Source: Litchfieldia sinesaloumensis (GTDB taxonomy: Bacteria > Bacillota > Bacilli > Bacillales > Bacillaceae_L). Taken from it: a stretch of 48,282 nt of DNA. Where the stretch lies: positions 94,017 to 142,298 of the forward strand of contig NZ_LT732529.1 in assembly GCF_900156865.1 (NCBI RefSeq), written 5' to 3'. Numbering within the stretch: position 1 is the first letter of the stretch; every line of letters begins with the position of its first letter. Under the pieces are notes generated by a model, which saw only the letters and a list, made by a program, of their open reading frames with translations, did no database searches and had not been told where the DNA came from. Made by a program: the position numbers and the translations under genes. Below are positions 16,188-26,300 of this stretch, one piece after another.

Positions 16188-17114
16188 ATGATTACAGCGA
16201 AAACGAACGCCGATATACCCCGAAAAACAAGTAAATCTTCAAGAGGTCTTCGTACGAAAAATGCATTAATTGGCTGGTCATTTATTGCAATTGCAACCAT
16301 TATGATCTGTTGGTTCTATTTTTACCCAATGGTTCAAGCATTAATAATGTCATTTCAATCTGGGACAGGAACAAATCTAACTTTTGTTGGATTGGAAAAT
16401 TACAAACGTCTTTTTCAAGATCCAACCTTTATTGCAGCCGTTAAAAATACAGTCATTTTTTTAATAGTCCAAGTACCGGTGATGATCTTATTAGCTCTTG
16501 TATTCTCAGTCTTATTAAATGACAAGACATTAAAGTTCAAAGGTTTATTCCGTACCGCTATCTTTTTACCAGCTGTTACGTCTTTGGTCGCCTATTCCGT
16601 TATATTCAAATATCTATTTGGAGTAGATGGAATACTAAATATTATGTTAATGAAAATATCTATAATATCTGAACCAATTCAATGGCTTACTGACCCCTTC
16701 TGGGCGAAGATAGCGATTATTATTGCGATTACATGGAGATGGACAGGATATAATATGATATTCTACCTATCTTCTTTACAAAACATAGACCCATCTATTT
16801 ATGAAGCAGCGAAAATTGATGGTGCAACATCTGTCCAACAGTTTTTCAAAATTACAATACCGATGTTGAAGCCTATTATTCTATTCACTTCAATTACTTC
16901 AACGATTGGTACGCTTCAATTGTTTGATGAGGTTATGAATATTACCGGTGGGGGACCTGGTAACTCCACAATCACAATATCACAATATATCTATAATATT
17001 TCCTTTAAATACACACCAGACTTTGGCTACGCTGCAACAGTATCGTATGCTATCGTAATTATGATTGTTTTCTTCTCTATCATTCAGTTTAAAGTGGCAG
17101 GTGATAAAAAATGA
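16188..17114 (+). CDS. Sugar ABC transporter permease (MalF-like)
   Basis: A 308-residue permease with six predicted membrane segments. The cytoplasmic EAA loop reads EAAKIDGATSVQQFFKITIP (about residues 206-225), the docking site for the ATPase. A charged N-terminal tail (about 25 residues) precedes the first helix. It pairs with the overlapping downstream permease and the lipoprotein upstream. No ATPase gene is nearby, so a shared MsmX-type ATPase is expected. The ATG follows GGGAG by 10 nt. Confidence 0.93.
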   Translation: MITAKTNADIPRKTSKSSRGLRTKNALIGWSFIAIATIMICWFYFYPMVQALIMSFQSGTGTNLTFVGLENYKRLFQDPTFIAAVKNTVIFLIVQVPVMILLALVFSVLLNDKTLKFKGLFRTAIFLPAVTSLVAYSVIFKYLFGVDGILNIMLMKISIISEPIQWLTDPFWAKIAIIIAITWRWTGYNMIFYLSSLQNIDPSIYEAAKIDGATSVQQFFKITIPMLKPIILFTSITSTIGTLQLFDEVMNITGGGPGNSTITISQYIYNISFKYTPDFGYAATVSYAIVIMIVFFSIIQFKVAGDKK

Positions 17115-17935
17115 GTAAATTCAAACGTGTTATTAGTTATGGAGTATTAATTATTGCCACAATCATCTCGGTATTCCCTTTCTTGTGGATGATTGTAAGT
17201 GCTACGAATAAATCAGTAGATGTAACAAAAGGTAGATTGTTACCCGGCTCAAATTTAATAGAAAACTTTCAGAACCTTCTAGAGACAGTAAATTTAGTAC
17301 CTGCACTAGTCAACTCAGCAAAGGTTTCAATCTCTACAACTATTCTAGCTTTATTGATAGGTTCTTTAGCTGGTTATGGTTTTGAGATTCATAGGAGTAA
17401 GGCAAAAGATATTGTATTCAATATTCTATTACTTTCAATGATGATACCTTTTGCAGCCTTAATGGTACCGTTGTTCCGTATGTTTGGTTCAATTTCACAA
17501 AACGCTCCATTTATGGGAATTGATACACTAACTGCAGCAGTACTACCGAGTATTACTACAGCGTTTCTTATCTTTTTCTTCCGCCAAAATACAAAAATGT
17601 TTCCGAAGGATATTTTAGAGGCAGGTCGAATTGATGGATTAAGTGAATTAGGAGTATTCTTTAAAATATACGTACCAACAATGAAAACAACTTATGCAGC
17701 AGCAGCTATTATTACGTTCATGGCTAGTTGGAATAACTATCTATGGCCATTAGTAGTGTTACAATCTCCTGAAAATCAGACAATACCCTTGCTTATTTCA
17801 AATCTAGGTTCAAGTTATTCACCTGATTATGGAATGATTATGACAGCAATTGTAATTGCTACTTTACCTGCAGCGCTAATATTCTTCTTAATGCAAAAGC
17901 ATTTCGTTGCAGGAATGATGGGATCTGTGAAATAA
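17111..17935 (+). CDS. Sugar ABC transporter permease (MalG-like)
   Basis: A 274-residue permease with six membrane segments and the EAA loop EAGRIDGLSELGVFFKIYVP (about 176-195). Its ATG overlaps the stop of the previous permease (ATGA), so the two are translationally coupled and probably form a heterodimer. It ends in a VAGMMGSVK tail typical of the family. The beta-galactosidase gene follows 26 nt later. Confidence 0.93.
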   Translation: MSKFKRVISYGVLIIATIISVFPFLWMIVSATNKSVDVTKGRLLPGSNLIENFQNLLETVNLVPALVNSAKVSISTTILALLIGSLAGYGFEIHRSKAKDIVFNILLLSMMIPFAALMVPLFRMFGSISQNAPFMGIDTLTAAVLPSITTAFLIFFFRQNTKMFPKDILEAGRIDGLSELGVFFKIYVPTMKTTYAAAAIITFMASWNNYLWPLVVLQSPENQTIPLLISNLGSSYSPDYGMIMTAIVIATLPAALIFFLMQKHFVAGMMGSVK

Positions 17936-17961
17936 CATTTTTAAGGAAAGGTAGTGTAATA

Positions 17962-20900
17962 ATGACTATGAAACCGAGTTTAAACTGGCTTTCAGATTTG
18001 AATGTATTTGCAGTTAATCGAGTATCAGCACATTCGGATCACTCTTATTATGAAAATTTGGAGGAAGCAAAAGATAAAGCGCCTATGAGTATGCGCTTTG
18101 ATATGAACGGCAATTGGAAATTTCATTATGCAGATAATCCGAAACTTCGCCCAAAAGAATTTTATGAGTTGGATTATGATTGTCGAAGTTGGGAACATAT
18201 CAAAGTTCCAGGGCATATCCAATTACAGGGGTATGGACAACCACAATATGTAAATACGATGTATCCTTGGGATGGACATAATGATATTCGTCCACCTGAA
18301 ATCCCGACTGACCACAATCCAGTTGGTAGTTATGTAAAGTATTTTACTGTTCCTGAAAACATGGTACAGAAGCCTGTATATATCTCTTTTCAAGGAGTAG
18401 AATCTGCATTCTATGTTTGGCTAAATGGTGAATTTGTAGGATACAGTGAAGACTCATTTACACCTGCAGAATTTGAATTAACTCCTTTTATAAAGGATGG
18501 AGAAAATAAGCTTTGTGTTGAAGTATATCAACGTAGTACAGGAAGTTGGTTAGAAGATCAAGATTTCTGGAGATTTTCAGGGATTTTTAGAGATGTATAT
18601 TTATATACAGTTCCCGAAATTCATATTCGTGACCTACATGTAAATGCTGATTTAGATCAATCCTTAACGGTTGGAACGCTGAATGTAAATCTTGAATTGT
18701 TAAAGAGTATATCTACTGACGTGCCATTAGTAGTTGAGTTATTTGACGCAGAAAATCAACTTGTTATATCTGAAAATATGAACCTATCAGATAGCAAGCA
18801 TTCATTTTCTATGTCACTTAACGAGCCAAATCTTTGGAGTGCTGAAAAACCTTATTTGTATAGATTGTATCTTCAGGTCTTTAATCAATCTGGAGAATTA
18901 ATTGAAGTTGTGCCACAGAGTGTTGGGTTTAGAAGATTTGAACTTGTTGATAAGGTTATGAAAATAAATGGCGAACGAATCGTATTCAAAGGTGTTAATC
19001 GTCATGAATTTAACTATCAAACTGGCCGTGCAATTACGAAAGAAGATATGCTTTGGGATATTAAAACTCTTAAACAACATAATATTAACGCAGTCAGGAC
19101 ATCTCATTATCCAAATCAAAGCCTTTGGTATGAGCTTTGTGATGAATATGGAATCTATGTAATTGATGAAATGAACTTAGAAACCCATGGTTCATGGCAG
19201 AAGATGGGGGCTGTAGAGCCATCATGGAATATACCAGGGAATAAACCTGAATGGCATGATATTGTAATGGATCGTGCAGTTTCCATGTTTGAAAGAGATA
19301 AAAATCATCCATCGATTGTGATTTGGTCTTGTGGAAATGAATCATATGCTGGTGAAGTCATTTTAAGTGTTTCTAAATATTTTAAAAAAGTAGACCCAAG
19401 TCGTCTTGTTCATTATGAAGGAGTATTCCATAACCGTGATTATGATGAGATAAGTGATATGGAAAGCCGCATGTATGCAAAGCCAGCTGATATTGAAAAC
19501 TATTTGAACAATCAACCTGAAAAACCTTATATCAGCTGTGAATATATGCATGCAATGGGTAATTCACTTGGAGGTATGAATAAATATACAGATTTAGAAA
19601 GTAAATATCCTATGTATCAGGGTGGCTTCATATGGGACTATATTGACCAGTCTCTAATCAAAAAGGACCGTTACGGAAACGAGTTTTTGGCATATGGAGG
19701 AGACTTTGGGGATCGCCCAACTGATTATGGGTTTTGTACAAATGGAATTGTGTATGCAACCCGAGAGCTTTCACCTAAAATGCAAGAAGTAAAGTTTCTG
19801 TATCAAAACATTAAGCTATACCCAGATCAATCTGGTGTAAGAATTGTAAATGATAACCTATTTACAAATACAACTGATTTTGAGCTTCAATATGTGTTAT
19901 ATCGAGAAGGGGTAGAGGTATACAAAACTACTACTAATGTTGATATTGCACCATTAAGCGAGGGAAATCTGTCGTTCAATTGGCCGTCTGGCGTTATGGA
20001 TCTACCAGGCGAATATAGCATCCTAGTTTCATTCAAACTTAAGGAACAAACAGTTTGGGCTGACGCTGGTTATGAAATCGCATTTGGACAATTCATATTT
20101 GAGGTCGGGGAAAAATTGATATCAATTCAAAGAGATAAAGCTAGTGAATTACGAGTAGCTTACGGTGATGTTAATATCGGTGTTCATGGAAGGGAATTCT
20201 CTGCTATCTTCTCAAAACAAGCTGGGAGTTTGATTTCATTAAAATATGCAGGAAATGAAATGATTGAAATGCCTCCAGCACCATTATTCTGGAGAGCTAC
20301 AACTGATAATGACAGAGGATTTTCTCAAACCTATCATTCAGGTGAGTGGTTAACCTCTAGTCTTGCACGCAAATGTGTAGGAGTAGACGTGCAGGAAGAA
20401 GTAGATTCCGTTCGGGTGAGTTTTGTATATAAATTACCAATTCATAGTGAGGTTAAAGTTAAGGTTGATTATACAGTGCTTCGTGACGGAAGTGTAAGAG
20501 TTAAATCCGTATATCATGGTACTGAAGGATTACCACAAATGCCTATACATGCTGTATCTTTCAAAGTATCTGCAGATTATGATCAGTTAGAATGGTATGC
20601 AATGGGTCCAGATGAGAATTACTCGGATCGTTCAGAAGGAGCAAAATTAAGTATCTTTACTAACAACGTTAAAGATAATCTCTCAGGCTATGTCATGCCG
20701 CAGGAATCAGGTAATCGTACCGGTGTACGTTGGGTTCGTTTAACAAATAGGGAAGGAACTGGTCTCAAAATTGAATCAGTTTCAGAACCAGTTGAATGTA
20801 ATTTCTCACCATATACAGCATTTGAACTTGAGTCTGCGCAACATGTTTATGAGTTGCCACCTGTGCACTATACAGTTGTTACAGTCGCAGGAAAGCAAAT

Positions 20901-21003
20901 GGGTGTTGGTGGTGACGATAGCTGGGGAGCACCTGTACATGAAGAGCATCTACTTCAGGCAAATGAAGATAGAGAATTCGAGTTTATCATTCAGCCACTG
21001 TAA
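17962..21003 (+). CDS. lacZ: Beta-galactosidase, GH2 family
   Basis: A 1013-residue cytoplasmic enzyme close in length to E. coli LacZ (1023). The domain order is the sugar-binding domain, Ig-like domain, TIM barrel, second Ig-like and the C-terminal beta-galactosidase small chain. The acid/base Glu460 lies in WSCGNES and the nucleophile Glu527 in ISCEYMHAMGNS. RHEFNYQTGRAI and the NLETHG motif also fit. No signal peptide is present, so it acts on imported galactosides. It is in an operon with the permeases upstream (26 nt) and the alpha-galactosidase downstream (60 nt, with a stem-loop between). Confidence 0.96.
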   Translation: MTMKPSLNWLSDLNVFAVNRVSAHSDHSYYENLEEAKDKAPMSMRFDMNGNWKFHYADNPKLRPKEFYELDYDCRSWEHIKVPGHIQLQGYGQPQYVNTMYPWDGHNDIRPPEIPTDHNPVGSYVKYFTVPENMVQKPVYISFQGVESAFYVWLNGEFVGYSEDSFTPAEFELTPFIKDGENKLCVEVYQRSTGSWLEDQDFWRFSGIFRDVYLYTVPEIHIRDLHVNADLDQSLTVGTLNVNLELLKSISTDVPLVVELFDAENQLVISENMNLSDSKHSFSMSLNEPNLWSAEKPYLYRLYLQVFNQSGELIEVVPQSVGFRRFELVDKVMKINGERIVFKGVNRHEFNYQTGRAITKEDMLWDIKTLKQHNINAVRTSHYPNQSLWYELCDEYGIYVIDEMNLETHGSWQKMGAVEPSWNIPGNKPEWHDIVMDRAVSMFERDKNHPSIVIWSCGNESYAGEVILSVSKYFKKVDPSRLVHYEGVFHNRDYDEISDMESRMYAKPADIENYLNNQPEKPYISCEYMHAMGNSLGGMNKYTDLESKYPMYQGGFIWDYIDQSLIKKDRYGNEFLAYGGDFGDRPTDYGFCTNGIVYATRELSPKMQEVKFLYQNIKLYPDQSGVRIVNDNLFTNTTDFELQYVLYREGVEVYKTTTNVDIAPLSEGNLSFNWPSGVMDLPGEYSILVSFKLKEQTVWADAGYEIAFGQFIFEVGEKLISIQRDKASELRVAYGDVNIGVHGREFSAIFSKQAGSLISLKYAGNEMIEMPPAPLFWRATTDNDRGFSQTYHSGEWLTSSLARKCVGVDVQEEVDSVRVSFVYKLPIHSEVKVKVDYTVLRDGSVRVKSVYHGTEGLPQMPIHAVSFKVSADYDQLEWYAMGPDENYSDRSEGAKLSIFTNNVKDNLSGYVMPQESGNRTGVRWVRLTNREGTGLKIESVSEPVECNFSPYTAFELESAQHVYELPPVHYTVVTVAGKQMGVGGDDSWGAPVHEEHLLQANEDREFEFIIQPL

Positions 21004-21014
21004 ATGATATAAAT

Positions 21015-21045
21015 CTAAAGAGCTTGATTTTATCAAGCTCTTTAG
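21015..21045 (+). terminator. Perfect intercistronic stem-loop between lacZ and the alpha-galactosidase gene
   Basis: A 14 bp perfect stem CTAAAGAGCTTGAT/ATCAAGCTCTTTAG with a TTT loop. No T run follows; TATAGGAGGGG of the next ribosome site begins at once. It is more likely a partial terminator or mRNA-stabilising hairpin than a full stop. Confidence 0.6.
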
Positions 21046-21063
21046 TATAGGAGGGGAAAAGTG

Positions 21064-23292
21064 ATGAATTATATACTAATAAACGAGCAAACCAAAGAAT
21101 TTCACTTAACAAACGGTAACATTAGTTATATTTTTAATGTCTTAAAAAATGGGAGTCTGGGTCAGTTATATTTTGGGAAGGCCATCAAACACAGAACGGA
21201 TTTTTCTCATTTCCAGCGTACAGATATTCCAACGGCAGCCAGCTGTCATTACTTTCAAGATGATCCTGCATTCTCGTTAGAAACCATTAGACAAGAATAT
21301 CCGGTTTACGGAAAAGGAGATTTCCGAGACGCTGCGATTGAGCTTGAAACAAACGAAGGGAGAATTGGTAATGGTTTTATTTATAAATCATATGAAATCT
21401 CTCAAGGGAAACCAAATCTCAAGGGATTACCTGCAACATACGCAAAAGAAAACGAAGCAAGTTCTATTACAATTACATTAATTGATGAAAAAGTTCAAGC
21501 AGAACTACAGTTAACCTACACCATATTTCATGACTTTTCAGTTATAACTAGAAGTGTAGCCTTGAGAAATAGTGGATCTAATCCAATCTATATAAAAAAG
21601 TTAATGAGTTCTTCGATTGACCTTCCAGATGCAGCTGATTTAAGAATGATTCATTTAGCTGGTACTTGGTCAAGGGAAAGGCATCTTGAGAAACGTGACC
21701 TTGTACCAGGCATTCACTCGGTTGCAAGTATTCGGGGAGCAAGTTCACATCATCATAATCCATTTATAGCATTAATGAGAAAAGATGCAACAGAGCATGA
21801 TAATGAGGTTTATGGTTTCAATTTCGTATACAGTAGTAATTTCTTAGGTCAAGTTGAAGTGGACCATTATGATACGGCGCGAGTCATGATGGGGATTCAT
21901 CCTCATCAGTTTAAGTGGCAACTTGAAGGAGAAGATAGTTTTCAGACCCCTGAAGTGGTTATGGTTTACTCAGAAAATGGATTAAATGGGATGAGTCAGA
22001 CGTTCCATAATCTATATAAAAATCAGCTAATTAGAGATCCGTGGAAAACTGAAGATAGACCTATTTTAATTAATAACTGGGAAGCAACTTATTTTGATTT
22101 TAATGAAGAAAAATTAGTTAATATCGCAAAAAGTGCAAGTGAACTTGGAATTGAATTGTTTGTCTTAGATGATGGTTGGTTTGGTAAAAGAAATGATGAT
22201 ACATCCTCACTCGGTGACTGGTTTGAAAATGAAGAGAAATTACCTGATGGTTTAACCTCTCTCTCAGAGAAGATAAACAAACTAGGAATGGAATTCGGAC
22301 TATGGTTTGAACCTGAAATGGTAAGTCCGAATAGCCTTTTGTTTGAAACACATCCAGATTGGATAATAGGAAGACCACAGGAGCACTTAACTTTTGGACG
22401 AAATCAGCTTGTACTTGATTTTTCAAGAGAAGAAGTTGTCGAGTATCTTTATGAGAAGATGGCCACAATCATAAAGAGAACGAATTTGTCCTACATCAAA
22501 TGGGATATGAACCGTAATATTACGGATGCATTTTCAAACGCACTTTCATATGAGAAACAGGGTGAGTTTTTCCATCGTTACATTCTAGGTGTTTATACTT
22601 TATACGATAAACTAACATCTGAATTCCCAACAGTTTTGTTTGAATCATGTGCAGGTGGTGGGGGACGATTTGATCCTGGAATGTTATATTATGCGCCACA
22701 GGCGTGGACAAGTGATGATACAGATGCAGTCGAAAGACTCAAGATTCAGTATGGAACATCCATCGTTTATCCGATTTATAGTATGGGTTCACATGTTTCC
22801 GCTGCACCTAACCATCAAACGTTACGGTCAACATCCATTGAAACAAGAGCAAACACAGCTTATTTTGGAACCTTTGGTTATGAACTGAATCCGTTAGAGT
22901 TAAGTGATGAAGATCGTAATGTTATAAAAGTGCAAGTGGAATTTTATAAGACACATCGTAATCTTGTTCGTGACGGGAACTTTTACCGACTTCAAAGTCC
23001 GTTTGAACAAAATGAAACTGCATGGATGATTGTTTCAAAAGATAAAAAAGAAGCATTAGTAGGCTACTATAAAGTGCTAGCTACTCCTACTACAAAAAAA
23101 CATCAAGTCTTAACGTTAAAAGGATTAGATGAATCTATCTCATATACTATAAATGGAACAGAAGATATTTATTACGGAGATGAATTAATGTATAGAGGAT
23201 TGCCACTTTCAGTCGAGTTTAATGGTGCTAATGGACAACATGCAGAACGCGGTGGAGATTATCAATCTATTGTTTATTACTTAAAAGGATAA
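21064..23292 (+). CDS. Alpha-galactosidase, GH36 family
   Basis: A 742-residue cytoplasmic enzyme of the RafA/AgaN type. The nucleophile Asp481 lies in IKWDMNRN and the acid/base Asp551 in WTSDDTDA; SCAGGGGRFDPGMLYY is the usual substrate-loop motif. It would remove alpha-1,6-galactose from raffinose-type or galactomannan-derived oligosaccharides. The ATG at 21064 is chosen because it lies 7 nt from AGGAGGGG; a GTG one codon earlier is also possible. It is the last gene of the transporter operon and ends at a bidirectional terminator shared with the pectinase gene. Confidence 0.95.
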   Translation: MNYILINEQTKEFHLTNGNISYIFNVLKNGSLGQLYFGKAIKHRTDFSHFQRTDIPTAASCHYFQDDPAFSLETIRQEYPVYGKGDFRDAAIELETNEGRIGNGFIYKSYEISQGKPNLKGLPATYAKENEASSITITLIDEKVQAELQLTYTIFHDFSVITRSVALRNSGSNPIYIKKLMSSSIDLPDAADLRMIHLAGTWSRERHLEKRDLVPGIHSVASIRGASSHHHNPFIALMRKDATEHDNEVYGFNFVYSSNFLGQVEVDHYDTARVMMGIHPHQFKWQLEGEDSFQTPEVVMVYSENGLNGMSQTFHNLYKNQLIRDPWKTEDRPILINNWEATYFDFNEEKLVNIAKSASELGIELFVLDDGWFGKRNDDTSSLGDWFENEEKLPDGLTSLSEKINKLGMEFGLWFEPEMVSPNSLLFETHPDWIIGRPQEHLTFGRNQLVLDFSREEVVEYLYEKMATIIKRTNLSYIKWDMNRNITDAFSNALSYEKQGEFFHRYILGVYTLYDKLTSEFPTVLFESCAGGGGRFDPGMLYYAPQAWTSDDTDAVERLKIQYGTSIVYPIYSMGSHVSAAPNHQTLRSTSIETRANTAYFGTFGYELNPLELSDEDRNVIKVQVEFYKTHRNLVRDGNFYRLQSPFEQNETAWMIVSKDKKEALVGYYKVLATPTTKKHQVLTLKGLDESISYTINGTEDIYYGDELMYRGLPLSVEFNGANGQHAERGGDYQSIVYYLKG

Positions 23293-23310
23293 GGGTTAGA
23301 AATGTATGCG

Positions 23311-23340
23311 AAAAAGAGAGGGGAGAACCCTCTCTTTTTT
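23311..23340. terminator. Bidirectional terminator between the galactosidase and pectinase genes
   Basis: AAAAAGAGAGGG-GAGAA-CCCTCTCTTTTTT. The A run on one side and T run on the other let it end both convergent genes. A near-identical hairpin is found at 28246-28268. Confidence 0.9.
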
Positions 23341-23360
23341 GCTACGAACCCTATAATTAT

Positions 23361-26300
23361 TTAGGAGTTTAATCCTTTTCTTCTATAATATACACAACCA
23401 ACACTAATTCCAATTAGAGTGAAAAGAAAACCTAGCATTAGCCAGTTATAGTTCGAAGTGGCAGTAGTGGGTAAGGTATTGTCACCTTTTTTATTCTCAG
23501 GCCCTTCAGAATTGTCTTTATTTTCGTCACCATTGCCTGGATTCTTACCATTACCAGGGTTCTCGTTACCGTTCCCTGGATTCTCGCCATCACCAGGGTT
23601 TTCGTTACCGTTCCCTGGATTCTCACCATTACCAGGGTTTTCGTTACCATTCCCCGGATTTTCACCATTACCAGGGTTCTCGTTACCGTCTCCAGGCTCT
23701 TCACCGTCACCAGGCGGTTCTTCGTCCCCACCTGGTTCCTCAGTTTCCCCATCTGTAGGATCCCAACCATTTAGTACATTTTTCACTGTCCAGTTAGCGG
23801 CTTCTTCATCGGTCAGCTGCCTTCTTGATTCATTAATTGCAGCACCAGGTCCGAAGTTTTTATATTCATATAAGCGTGCTTTTTCAGGATCCAAGCCACT
23901 CATGGATGTCCAGCCTTCTTCTTTAATGTGATTTCCGAGTTCACTATTCATAATGACCACACTACCGATTGCATTTGGATTTCCACCAGCAGGCCAAGGT
24001 CTGCCTAAATAGACAGTGCCAGCAGGAGCATCACTTGTAAGCTTGCTATCCTTGATCAAGATTCCGTATGGATCTGTGATTAAAGTACTTGCAGCAGTGA
24101 TATATCCATTATTTGAGTCTGAACCACGGTCAAGTGAGTGAATAATAGAATCCTCAAAAACAGCGCGTGCTGCACCGAAGATAAAATCAACATCACCTTC
24201 AACATACACTTGTGTATAGTATTGGCTTCCAGAGTGGACATATAAGGTATCCTGGTTACCAATGAATCTTACATTCTTAAAATATTGCCGTTCCCCAGCA
24301 GCATATACGGCAACAGCTTGTTTACCGCTCACATCTGTGGAGCTTTCATCAAAAGAGTTTTCGAATGTTACATTTTCAACTCTGAAATCATTCGCGCGTA
24401 AATAGACACTTGCACTTCCACTTGTACCAAGAGTACCACCAACACCATTATCTCTACCCGCAAAGTTATCGTAAGTTAAGATAGTCTTTTCTGGGTCTTC
24501 ACCAATTATTGTAATAAATGGTTTAGTATTCGGTACAGTGACAACCTCTTTATAGACTCCATTTTTGATAAAAATCGTAATCGGAGTTGTATTATTTGCA
24601 GGAATCGCATCAATTGCAGCTTGGACTGTTGTATAGTCACCAGTTCCATCTTTAGCAACAAAGATTTCATTTTCAATCTCACCAATCTGTTCTTCTATGC
24701 TTTTCACAACTTTGATATCACCATCTTTTAATTGTCGACCATCAAGATCATTAGAGTTAGTACCAACTACCTGTGCATATACGTGATTTGTAAAATATCC
24801 AGTTTCTGAGACAGTACTTAATAATTTCGTCCCCCAATGACCACCCCATGAATAACCATTTCGACGTTCTTCTTCAATTTCCATAATGTCGTATTTAATA
24901 ACACCATCCCGACCAGAGAAGATTCCACGGTTGGTACCAATCTCATAAAATCTATACCATGCGGTAGAATTTGAATCTTCTACAAAATACACATTATTTG
25001 GATCACCACTTACATATCGAGTATTTTCTAGTTTAACCTCATCTAGCCATTGTAGTGCAGCAAGAACTGATTTCTTTATTTCATCAGTTTGTGGACGAGA
25101 CATAAGGAATCTTATAATACCAATTGATTCCTGACCTGAAACCGATGCATGCTCATAGGCACGTGCATTTTGTGGTTCAAACGTATACGGATCATGCTGA
25201 GCGCCCCAAGCGGTTAACGTTCCATCAGGGAATTTAATTTGTGCTTTTAAAATATAATCAATTCCACTTTTAATTGAAAGCTTGATTCTTTGAATATACG
25301 AATCGTCCAATACATCAGAGTCAAATGGATACCTATTTTCAACAATATCATCCATCATCTCTAAAACATTGATCATTGCTTCATCATTAAAGGTGACATA
25401 GTCGGAGTAATTACCGCGACTAGGATAGACCTGAGCGAACCCACCAGTGTCGTATTGTAATTGGAATAAGAACTCAAGTCCTTTTTCAACGCTATCTTTG
25501 TATTTTTTATCGCCGGTTTCACGATACACCTCGGCTAAGAAAAGGATCTCCTTAATCGTTGCATCATTATCAATCGTACCTAATTCAACACCATTTTCAA
25601 TCCATTCAGAACGAGGCTCAGTCCCATCCCAAGGGCGTTCATAAATATGTGGCCAGTTTTTTGTCCAACCACCATGCTCCATTTGCCAGGTTAATAGATT
25701 ATCAGCTTTTCGAATCGCTTCGTTTAAATCGCCTTTAAAATCTACCTTCTCTGGTTCAACTACGTACTGCCCGTTTTGATCCAGTTCATCTAAACTGTTT
25801 AAAATAAGTACTGTTTGGCCAAATTTATTTTTACCTTTTGCGGCCTTATCAATTCTGAGATTCTTGAAGTTAGGGCTGAGAGTCGACCAATTACCAGTAG
25901 GATAAACGACACGAATATCAGAGAAATCAAATTCATCAAATGTACTATTTAATGTAATAGCAATAAGATTGCTTGATATCGCATGAACATTCGCAATTTG
26001 AACGGTATTATTTGAATCATCGCTTGGAAGAGAATCAACTAGGATTTTTGCTTCTCCCCATGTAAGGTCATTATTATCATCATTTGCTAATGTTGCGGTA
26101 CCATTTAAATTCTTAATAATTTCTACTGCTTCCTGTTTCTTTAGTAACATGTCCGGATGAATCTTATTATTCTTTACAAGACTATCCATGTAGCCAGCTT
26201 GTTTCGCAGCTGCAAGAACATAGGAATACCATTCAGTAAGGGAGACTTCCCAAACGTTTGTTTCACTACTTAAGCCCTTAAATGGTTCTTCTTTTTCAAG

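Noticed and set aside
22118-22468. Minus-strand 116-codon ORF inside the alpha-galactosidase gene
   Set aside because: Antisense shadow of a conserved GH36 catalytic region; composition is not protein-like.
23499-23690. CRISPR-like regularly spaced repeats
   Set aside because: The repeats are in frame, contiguous and encode a wall-spanning linker; there are no spacers and no cas genes.
23458-23931. Plus-strand ORF of 157 codons with LPGFSPLPGF-type repeats
   Set aside because: It is the antisense shadow of the Asn/Pro/Gly repeat linker of the wall-anchored pectinase; it has no ribosome site and the repeats are explained by the coding strand.
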